64,000 nt of DNA from Branchiostoma floridae. Taxonomy: Eukaryota; Chordata; Leptocardii; Amphioxiformes; Branchiostomatidae. Positions 48,834 through 60,200 of this stretch are shown one piece after another (position 1 is the stretch's first letter; each line of letters starts with the position of its first letter). Location of the stretch: the NCBI RefSeq assembly GCF_000003815.2, contig NC_049988.1:10603521-10667520 (forward strand), read 5' to 3'. The notes beneath the pieces were generated by a model, which saw nothing but the letters and a program-made list of their open reading frames with translations, made no database searches and was not told the origin of the DNA. Made by a program: the position numbers and the translations under genes.

Positions 48834-50989
48834 TATAGTTTCCTGATCAAACCCTCTTAGCCACATATAGCTTATCTGTGTCATGTAATCTATCTATTTT
48901 ATTTATTCATTAAGAGAGTCACAGAGATCTATTGAGGTCTAAGAGGGCAACAGGAAAGTACAGTCTTGACAAGGCCGACACCTCCACCTTAGTCTGATAA
49001 TAACCACTGGATCAAATAATGGGATCCTATAATTGGATTGGCCTCGGTTGAATGCTTAGGCCCCTTTCCACAAGAAAGAAAATACCGACCATCTTCTCAA
49101 TATCAGGCGACTTTGAAAATGTGACATGTTGCAAGTAACCATTGTCATATTTGACCCAAGTTATAATACTGCATTGTATAAAGGCTCAACTGAATGGGTT
49201 GAAATCGTAGGTAGAAATGCTAATCTCTAGGGAACATGGCATTTAGATGTGGAGAATCATTGAATAGAACTGGCACCGTTTTATTGCCCCCAGATTAAAG
49301 TTTTCTTGTAGCGCCATGCCGGATAGGTGACAAATGTCATGACCTTTCCACAAGTCAAAGTAAACCACACCTGATGAAGGTCTTTATTCCTACCAAACAA
49401 TCTTGATTATCTCCAAGTCATAGCCTGATTTAGATGACATTGTGGAGAATCAACTATTTTTGTTTCTTATTGAATAAAACTGGCACCGTTTCAACCGCGC
49501 TTAAGTTTTCCTGTGGCGCCATGCCAGGATAGGTGACAAATGTCATGACCTTTCCACAAGTCAAAGTAAACCACAACTGAAGGTCTCTATTCCTACTTAT
49601 TCCTCCCCATTTAACCCACTCGATGGTCACGTAGGAAGATAGAGGTCCTCTGACGCAGCCCGGCGTTATAAACATGATAGAGTCAGCACAGGAATTCTAC
49701 GTGACTTTTTTTAACATGCACCCACACTTCCTGTCTATCATCAATTGGTTCGCAGCTGACCAACTAGTCGCGTTTTATTTTGTACTTGATAACATTATCT
49801 GTTAAGAAACTTTATTGGGAAGACGCCAAATTAATCAAATCTTTGTCAGACATTGACACGACAGTAAAAGCCATAATGTTCAGTGTCGGTTGTGAATTTG
49901 TAGTAAGCCGCACACACACTGCTGATAGATCTATTTTGTTTGAAGTACCGACACATACAGTTGTGTGACGAGTGAACTGAACTGAACTGTGGTGAGTGTG
50001 TAGGGAGGGGGTGAGGTGGGGTCGGCTGGAGGTACAAAGGAAACACGCCTGCTTACACTATCCGATAACTTCCAGTCGTTAACATTAAGATATGAAATAA
50101 TTCTAATAATCTTCGACTTCTAATCAACACTCCCCAATACAGGTTTACAGGACAGATAGCATCTTCTATATACATGACTATGCCTGCTTGATTCATCGAT
50201 ATTCGTCAGAGTCAAACCTAACGAAACATTTCTTGCAAATGCATTCCATTCACATTTAATCAATATTGCACACTTGGATCATGCATTAGAGATGACAATT
50301 AGTCACAGGTATGAAAAAATTAATAACTCTCCGTAAAAAAACTATGACATATACCGTTATGAGTGGTATGTAAGGGAACATCCGACTATTAATTTTCTGT
50401 TGTAGTGTTTTACGTCAGCTGATTAGGCTTATATGAGTTATCTAATACCAAACGTGCGCCGTAGTGTACCACAACATGCTTATCAGTGTAGGGAAGAAAA
50501 ACAACTAGCGTCAAGGGCTATACAATGCGTTTACACATGACGCCATGACAATTAAGATGACATCTTTCGAACTGTGTACTTGTTTAGCCTATCTATTAGT
50601 GTAGGTAATTACATACAAACAACGTCAAGCAAGGCCGACAAGCTCTGTGGTGAACAATACTTTAGGAATGCACTAACCTACTACGAGGATTTGACTGGTT
50701 AACGATGACGTACAGGCTAAATTACGTATCTAAAACCCTCAGGCACAAAGGTCAAATTTAAACGTCCAACTGTTAACGCCCACAGCAAACCACAACAGAA
50801 GGAAAACGCCTATCTTTATTTTGAATTTGGTAGTTATTGTACTCAGCAACCGGTTCTGGTAAAGTTTAACACACTCTCTTCTATTCTTGCTCTATAACAA
50901 GAGAAGTACAGGTTATGGTTTTTCAAATGTTCACCCAAACAAGTACGGTGTGAGAATTGACACAGACTCAAATGACTGCTGTTTTCTAG
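48834..50989. other. Intergenic region
   Basis: No gene is recognised. A direct duplication of about 155 bp is present: 49251-49405 and 49444-49605 share cgccatgcc-ggataggtgac and tcatgacctttccacaagtc. It separates the two membrane-protein genes. Confidence 0.5.
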
Positions 50990-51069
50990 TGACGTCAGAG
51001 ACCACGTGATAGGAATGGTGATGACGCGACCTTCATGCTTTGTTACTCACACCAAGTACACTATATAAA
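50990..51069 (+). promoter_or_regulatory. Promoter of the lectin/EGF membrane protein gene
   Basis: A CRE-type palindrome TGACGTCA (50990-50997) and an E-box CACGTG (51003-51008) lie 50-70 bp upstream of a TATATAA box (51063-51069). The transcript should start near 51095, giving a 5' UTR of about 105 nt before ATG 51200. Confidence 0.65.
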
Positions 51070-51199
51070 CCCGTGTCTTCCAATTTTAGACACAAAACAG
51101 TAGAGACACAGACGAGACAAGACTTAGAGAAAGAGCTTATTTTTGTATAAGAAGTTATTTTATATATATTATTTATTTCTGATTGCTATTTGTTTCAAG

Positions 51200-51254
51200 A
51201 TGAAGTGTATACAAATGGTCATGGCAATTCTCCTCGCAGCAAAGTCAGCGATGG
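51200..51254 (+). CDS. Signal-peptide exon of the lectin/EGF gene
   Basis: ATG at 51200 gives [18 protein letters not shown] and ends at the phase-1 donor g|gtgagt. The first ATG after the predicted transcription start and the hydrophobic core support this start. An upstream in-frame TTG would add a second hydrophobic stretch but is not a likely start. Confidence 0.75.
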
Positions 51255-54200
51255 GTGAGTACATCTCTTTTCTTAGGAAGTTTAGGAAGTTGTTTCAGAC
51301 TCGAAGAGAGAGAGAGTTCATCACTTATTGTGTAGCTCTACAGAACGAGTTTATGGGCTTGTAAATATTTTAAAGTACTTCATTTGGCATGAGAAGTAAC
51401 TTTTACCTCAGCTGAAAAGGTTACATTTTTCAGTGGCGCGCGAAAATAGTTTGGGAAAAGAGTAAAATTTACATATACGGATTCACTGCTACGTATAAGT
51501 ATCTTAGGTTCAAGTAGAATTTGTAGTAATATCGGTAAGATGTAAATCCATGTTGAACATCAATCTTACTAGAAGAGGGCAAGTAGAATTGGTCAGTCTT
51601 GACCATAGCGGTATGGTGACCATGGGGGCCCCGGGCGCACGTACAGGGATGGTAGTCAGGTCTGGTACAGTCAAAAGGACAATAGATTAAGCCTCTCTTC
51701 GACAAATAACACTTCAATATAATCAATTATAAAAGTTGGGAATTAAACCTAATTTCGACATAATCGATCTATCAAGATATCAACAGTTTTCTTATACTAT
51801 GAAGATAACGCCCGTGGTTTCTAATATTGTTTTCTGATCAAGTTGAAGAAAGAAAAGGGTATTTTCATCATACTTCTGTTTAACTTTTAGGAGTTCGCGT
51901 TTCTCATATTCACAAATGTAGCAGCATCGTATATTGATATCTTCTCTGCAGATATATTTTCCACCTCTGACATGTGTTTTTTGCTCGATTGAATGAGTTG
52001 AGATTTGATGTACCGTGGGAATGTAACGGACGGCCAGGTATGCACATCGCGCAAAAAGGTTACAGGGCATTCTGGCAGAACAAAGTTGATAATCACTCCC
52101 ATTATATCTCATCACGTACTAGAATACGCCCTGATACTGTACGAGCGTCAAGTTACTTGGGTGTAACTTGGACAAGCAATTTAAAGAGGGTCATACCGAA
52201 TATAATATCACTCAAATATCATACACCAATCCCGCTAAAATATAGAAGAAAAATTATGTAGCTATAGAACGATCATATTTTAGACGATGTGTCAATACTA
52301 TATTATATATACCACCCATTTGACTAACTAGATTAAAAATCAATTAGAAACTCATTTTAAAAATTGAATAACCTAGAGTAGTTTTATGGGCCTCTAACGA
52401 CATTTTAGAGCTAGAAATTATAGTCATTGTGCGAAAGGCCGCCCATTATGTTGTTACCAGCTTAGTCATACAGCTTTGACCACACATGAAGAGTGCGCAA
52501 ATTTGTACATATGTTCAACAATGCGGGCATATTTACAAAACATCGGGTACACACGAATACTACACACCCCATTTATCCTAGATATGATGTGATTTCATTA
52601 TATTGCATCGTGCATACGCCCTAAAGTTGTACTATCACGTTAACGTCATCAGTTTATTTGGGAGAAGTTCTAACTTGTACTATCACAAGCGTCAATTTGT
52701 TTATCAATTATTTGGGAGTAGTTCTCACTTGTACTATCACGAGCGTCAGTTTATTTATCAATTATTTGGGAGTATTTCTAACTTGCACTACCACGAGTCA
52801 GGGCGAGCGGTTATCCAAAATGTCAACATGGATTCATGAGCGTCAAAAGCCACGAAGACAACACACCCACTTATACTAGATATAATACTACTCATTCTCA
52901 TCATATCTTGTCGTGTATACGCCCTAATAATGTACTATCACGAGCGTCAGGTTATTTGGGTGTAGTTCTAACTTGTACTATCACGAGCGTCAGTTTACTT
53001 GGGTGTAGTTCTAAATTGTACTATTCCGAGCCAGGGCAAGCGGTTATTAAGAAGTTCACCTTGGATTTATAGGCGGCAAACAGACGTGTTTTCAAAGTTC
53101 AGTCAAGAGTAAAATACGAATAGAACACACCCAATTTGCCTTTACGTTCCACACCCTTGTGACAGCGGCGCCATCTTCAAACTACACAAGTGTTACTTCA
53201 CCCCCACTGAGTAAATTAATTAACTTTTGGGTGTGCCTCAATGTCGGTATACGAGTATCTGCCGGCATGTACCTGTGGTTCTGATTTACGTCAATGAATG
53301 AAGTCTGACATCTCGGACTGCCTGTTTACGTTTACAGTAACTGTTTTAATATCGTATTGGTGGAATCACTAGTTTTGATTGACAGCTAGCCAGGACAAGC
53401 ACATGTCGACGCCATCTCATCTCTGTCTACTTAATCAGACTTAGCCTTTGAGCTACGTTATGGTTTTACTTACTACAAACAGCAGTTTATCACAAAGGGC
53501 ACAAGTAAGATAAATTATAAGTTTTGTAAGTATATATATACAAATATAGCTCTTTTTTCTGCCAGGGGCTCCAATGATCCTTTGAAAATTTTCAGACCGA
53601 AAATCGTGCGACGTCATAGGATAAACGTGAACTCACCCTAATAAGCACTACAGCACTTTCCCTGTGTATACATACTAATGTTCCTTTTTGTTTCTTCACT
53701 AGCTGCTTGTCCAATAAGTTATAAGGATGGTGAGTACGAAGGAAAGTGCTTCAGAAGAATCGACTGCCTGAAATGTAAGACTTCATACCAGGGCGCTAGA
53801 GAAGTGTGTGCGCAAGACGGCGGCCAGATTGTTACCGTACAAACCGAAGAGAAATACAACTATTTGGTGCGGAAAGATTCACATAGAGCCTTCTGGATCG
53901 GACTGGACGATATTCAGACTGAAGGTGCCTATACTACAAATTATAAGCTTTTAGATACTTACTGTAGAGTTGTAATTGTTTCCCTTGCCTGTTGTGTGTG
54001 TGTGTGTGTGTGAGTGTGCATATGTTTCTATGTGCGTGTGTGTGTGAATGTTTCTGTGTATGTGCGTATGTGGTGTGTGTTTGTGTGTGTGCGTATGTGG
54101 TGTGTGTTTGTGTGTGTGTGTGCATTTGTGTGTGTGTGTGTCTATGTGTGTGTGTGTGTGTGTGTGTGTTTGTGTATGTGTGTGTGTGTATGTTTGTTTG

Positions 54201-57200
54201 TGTGTCTGTAGCGTCCTTACATGATTTTTTTCTTCAAAAGACATTAAAGAACATTACGGAAATATTGTTTTCCAGGGTCTTTTGTATGGAATGATGACTC
54301 TGAATTGGGGTCGTTGGCACCGTGGGATGCCTCCGTGAAAAACACAGACGACCTGAACTGTGTAGCGATGGGGAGGGAAACCCAGTTCAGATGGGTGCAC
54401 ACGGACTGTAACTTCAAACTTCGGTATCTTTGTGAAATAGGTATGTACATGCTTACGGCCTAAGCGGTCTGCTCAAATATTGACATTTATGAACACTGCA
54501 ATGGAATGATATCCACAAGCGTCTAAAGAACACGACGTTTGTTCAATCAAGGCCAACAACAAATAAAGATGATGCAGTATGAAATGTTTTGTTACAGATG
54601 CCATCCCGGACTTGCCTGTTCCTGGTGGGAATGGCGCCCTCCAACCAGTGATAGATCGTCAGCCACCGGCAGAATTGATCAGAAAGTCATTGACAAAAGG
54701 TGAATGGCTTAGCGTACTTTACTGTGCCTCTAACGACAGTTTTCATGCTAGAAATTATAGTCTTTGTGAGAAACACCGCCCATTACATATTGTTAAGGCT
54801 TAATCATACAGCTTTGACCACACATGGAGAGTGCGTACAACTTTTTTATATGTTCCATCATGCGGGCATGTTTACAAAACTCAGAAAAAGGGTACACACG
54901 AATACAACCCATTTGTTCTAAATATAGTTCTAATTTTTCTCATCATATTTCATCGTGTGTACGCCCTAAAGTTGTACTATCACGAGCGTCAGGTTATTTG
55001 GGTGTAGTTTTGTCTTGCACTATCACGAGCCAGGACGAACGTTTAACAAGATCAATGACCCCAATTAGTAAAATGATTAAGTGTTGGGTGTGTCTCACTG
55101 TCGGTGTGTCTGTCAGCCTGTGTGACTTACGCAAATGGATGAAGTCTGGCATCTCGGACTGCCTGGTTACGTTTACAGTTTTGACATCGTATTGGCGGAA
55201 TCACTAGTTTTGATTGACGGCTAGCCAGTACAAGGCAAACGTGTCCATGATTATGGTTAAGCACACTGTCTACTTAGACCTAGACTTGGGGCTACGCTAT
55301 AGTTTTACTTACTAAAAACAGTATCTCACAAAAGGCACATGTGTCTCACAAAGGGATAGTGTTCTGTGCATGTTACGTAAAAGCCTGCCCTAGATCCTCG
55401 TCGGGGGTATGTTCCTCCCGAAGACCGAAAATCGTGCGACTTTCTACGATATATTTGAACGCACCCATAGCTACAGCACTTTCCCTGTGTATGTACTACT
55501 ACTTAAATGTTCCTTTTTTGTTTCTTTACTAGCTACGTGTCCAACAGGTTATAAGGATGGTGAGTACGAAGGAAAGTGCTACAAGAGAGTCGACTGCCTG
55601 ACCTGTAAGACCTCATACCAGGAGGCCAGAGAAGTGTGTGCGCAAGACGGCGGTCAGATTGTTACCGTACAAACCGAAGAGAAATACAACTTTTTGGTGC
55701 GGAAAGATTCACACAGGGCCTTCTGGATCGGACTGGACGATATTCAGACTGAAGGTGTCTATACTGCAAATTATATGCTTTAGAAACTTGCGTAGAGTTG
55801 TGCTTGTTTCCCTTGCCTATGTGTGTACAGTATGTGTGTGTGCATGTGTGCTTTTGTGTGTGTGTGTTTTTGTGTGTGTGTATGTGCGTGTGTGTGTGTG
55901 CATTTGTGCGTGTGTTTGTGTGTGTATGTGTGTGTGTGTGTCTGTGTGTGTGCATTTGTGTGTGTGCATTGTGCCTGTCTGACTGTCTGTGTGTCTGTGT
56001 GTATGTAGTGTTATTACATGACTTTTTCTTCAAAAGAAGTTAAAGAACATTATGGAATTTCTGTTTTCCAGGGTCTTTTGTATGGAATGATGGCTCGGCA
56101 TTGGGGTCGCTAGCACCATGGGATGCCTCCGTGGAAAACACAGACGGCCTGGACTGTGTAGTGATGGGGAGGGAAACCGAGTTCAGATGGGTGCACACGG
56201 ACTGTAACTTCAAACTTCGATACCTTTGTGAAATAGGTATGTACTTGCATATATACGGCCTAACTAAGCGGTCTGCTTAAAGTTGGTTGACATTTCAACA
56301 CCGCAATGAAAAGGGCCTGTGGGCCGATTTGAGCTTTCACGAATGAACAATGGTCAGTTCAAACAAACAAATATTGACATGACATTTAATAGAAACATTA
56401 CAATGGCATTGTATCTACACTCGTCTAAATAACACGACGTTTGTTCGAATATGGACGATGTAATAGACCAAAAGCAAATGAGGATGACTTTTTTTTACAG
56501 ATGCCATTCCTGACAAGCCTGTGTCTGGTGGGGGCGGTGTCCTTGAACCAGTGACAAAAGCAACGACAAGTCCTCAGCCTTCAGCATACACCACGCCAAC
56601 CCCTTCCAAAACAAACACCAACGGTCACACAACGCCCCAAACGGCATCTACTGGCTCTGCAGGCAGTGCTCAGACGTCCAGCGGGGGTCAGAATCCTCCG
56701 GGTTCCGTTTGTCCGACAAACTACCACGATGGGCATTTTGACAACTACTGCTTCAAGAGGATCGACTGTCATGGGTGCAGAACGGGGTACGAGAACGCCA
56801 GGGCCGACTGTGCGAACGACGGAGGCCGACTGGTACAAGACATCACACAAGAGAAGTACGACTATCTGGTGAAGGAGGACATGCTGTTGATCTACTGGAT
56901 TGGACTGACCGATGTGGCACGCGAGGGGACGTTCGTGTGGGAATACGGGGCTCCGCTGGGCAGCTTCCACCCGTGGGACCCGTCTACACCAAACACTGAA
57001 GAGGCCGACTGTGTCGCCATAGTGCGGGACAACAACTTCTCCTGGGCACGACTCGACTGCGCCACTGGTCTCAGATATCTTTGTGAAAAGCAAGGTGAGT
57101 ACGCGCGCAATGCTCATGGAATGTTTTAAGTCATGTGGATTCATTACTCTAGTTTGCAACAATGCTGAAAAGATGATCTCGACTAAATTGATTCTGATCT

Positions 57201-60200
57201 TACCTTTTCAGCAATACCTGCATCTGAGCAAACACCGACCACACCATCCGGCAACGTTATACCAGGTCAGTACACTTTCTTAAATCATTTATAAGAAGTA
57301 GCGTAGCTGTGTGCTATATATCATGGACCTTTGTAATTTCTGTGGACTGTACTTTGTACACAGTAGAGATAAAGATGTCTTTTTCTCCACTTCCAGCTGT
57401 GAACGAATGTGTCGCCAAAACTTCGCCATGCGACGCCAACGCAGTGTGTACCGACCTCAGCGATGGCTTCACATGCAGCTGCAACTCCGGTTACCAAGGC
57501 GACGGCTTCACCTGCTCTGATGTTAACGAGTGTAGTACAGGAACGCCTCCTTGCGACGCCAACGCAGACTGCACCAACACCGTCGGCTCATTGACGTGCA
57601 GATGCAGACCCGGTTACCAAGGCGACGGATTCACGTGCTCTGATGTTGACGAGTGCGGTGCAGGAACGCCTCCTTGCGACGTCAACGCCGACTGCACCAA
57701 CACAGACGGATCCTACAACTGCAGATGCAGACCCGGTTACCAAGGCAACGGATTCACATGCTCGGATGTTGACGAATGCGGCGATGAAACGCCTCCTTGC
57801 GACGCCAACGCAGACTGCACCAACACCGTCGGCACATTCATGTGCAGATGCAGACCCGGTTACCAAGGCGACGGATTCACATGCTCCGATGTTGACGAGT
57901 GTAGCGCAGGAACGCCTCCTTGCGATGCCAACGCAGACTGCACCAACACCGTCGGCTCATTCACGTGCAGATGCAGACCCGGTTACCAAGGCAACGGCTT
58001 GACCTGCTACGATGTTGACGAATGTAGTGCAGGAACGCCTCCTTGCGGTGCCAACGCAGACTGCACCAACACTGATGGCTCCTACACCTGCAGATGTAGA
58101 CCCGGTTACCATGGCAACGGGTTCGTCTGCTCCGATGTTGACGAGTGCAGTGCAGGAACAGCTCAATGCGACACTCAGGCGACCTGTACCAACACCGACG
58201 GCTCTTACACGTGCAGATGTAACGCCGGTTACCAGGGCGACGGAAGAGCGTGCTTTGATGTGAACGAGTGCAGCACAGGCACGGCGCAATGCGATGCCAA
58301 CGCTCAATGCACCAACACCGAGGGCTCCTACACCTGCAGATGCAACAGCGGTTACCAAGGTGACGGCCTGACCTGCGCCGATGTGAACGAGTGCAGTACA
58401 GGAACGCCTCCTTGCGGTGCCAACGCTGACTGCACCAACACAGACGGCGCATTTACGTGCAAATGCAGACCCGGTTACCAAGGCGACGGGATAACATGCA
58501 CCCCTAGTTCAGATGGCTGTACTTTAGCAAACACTCCATGCCACGCAGATGCCGACTGTCAACACAGTGGCGGGTCCTTCACGTGTCAATGCCGAGAAGG
58601 GTACGAAGGAAATGGCCACACCTGCAGCGACGTGAACGAGTGCTCGGCTTCGACGCCGCCATGCGGCCTCAATGCAATCTGCACCAACACAGACGGATCC
58701 TTCACCTGCGAGTGCCAACATGGTTACCATGGCGACGGTTTCCAGTGTACAGACATCAACGAATGCTCGACCACGTCCCCCTGCGACCAGAATGCTTACT
58801 GCAGGAACACGGAAGGATCGTACGTCTGCACCTGCCGTGACGGTTACCAAGGCGACGGACGGACATGCACCGACGTCGACGAGTGTGCTGTGTCACCTTG
58901 CGGCCAGAACGCGCGTTGCAGAAACACCGCTGGGTCCTTTACATGCAGTTGCCACAACGGTTACCAAGGCGACGGCATCACTTGCAATGACGTAAACGAG
59001 TGCGCCACGTTGGCTCCTTGCGACGCCAACGCAGACTGCACCAACACGATCGGCTCCTTCCAATGCTCCTGTCGGGAAGGCTATCAGGGCGACGGACGGA
59101 CATGCACTGACGTGAACGAGTGTGAGGCGTCCCCTTGCGGCACCAATGCACGTTGCAGAAACACAGCTGGGTCTTTCGTCTGCAGATGCAACAACGGTTA
59201 CCAAGGCGACGGCATCACATGCAGCGACATAGACGAATGCGCCACATTGGCTCCTTGCGACGCGAACGCCGCCTGCACCAACACGATCGGATCATTCCAG
59301 TGCTCGTGCCGCAATGGCTACCGAGGCGACGGCAGAACCTGCACGGACATCAACGAATGCATCGCTTCACCTTGCGGCGCCAACGCACATTGCACCAACA
59401 CCCCTGGGTCTTTCAACTGTAGATGTGCAACAGGCTATCAAGGTGACGATCGTACCTGTAGGGACATAGATGAATGCGCCACGTCCACCCCTTGCGATTC
59501 CAATGCAGACTGCACCAACACTGTCGGCTCCTTCCAGTGTTCATGTCGAGATGGCTACACAGGAGATGGAACCAGCTGTACAGGTACTCTCATAGATTCC
59601 TACCTCTCCTAACACTTCTGATAATTATGCCCATCTTCACTGTACTTGTCTTAGCCAGAATATACTATGTGCAAAGGTCAATTTGACCACTTCCAACTCA
59701 CCTTCCGAACTGGTCTCTTCTCAGCTGATGGATCTGCTGATGCCCAAGACGGAAGCGGTTCCGGGTCAGGGAGTCCTACTTCCGGTTCGGATGGAACCAA
59801 GTCGTCCACAGGTAGGTACTCTTACAACTCGCTAAGGTTCATCAAAGTTCATCTAATTGTTCTTAGTAGAATTTGTACCGCTGGGAATTGCAGAGATATG
59901 GCAGAAACTTCATACTTTTATCACTAAGCTATGGAATATCCTGCACGATAAAATGATATGGATTCATCAATTTGCCATGCTTTATTGCATGTAGACAGAT
60001 ACTGACTGTTCAACACGATTAACAGTTCAACCTATAGTCGCATGACAATTCAGCTGTTCGACCAATGAGAGTGTGACTGTATGTCCGCTAAATTTTCATC
60101 TTTATGTTTTCATTTTTCATTTTCATTCTATACTTGACAGATGTGGGGGTATGGGACAGGTCTATTCTGCTTGTGGACTTTGAAAGACAGACAGTGTGGC

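Noticed and set aside
53934-56043. Cys/Val or His/Thr-rich frames in the GT microsatellites
   Set aside because: They are dinucleotide-repeat translations inside introns of the lectin gene.
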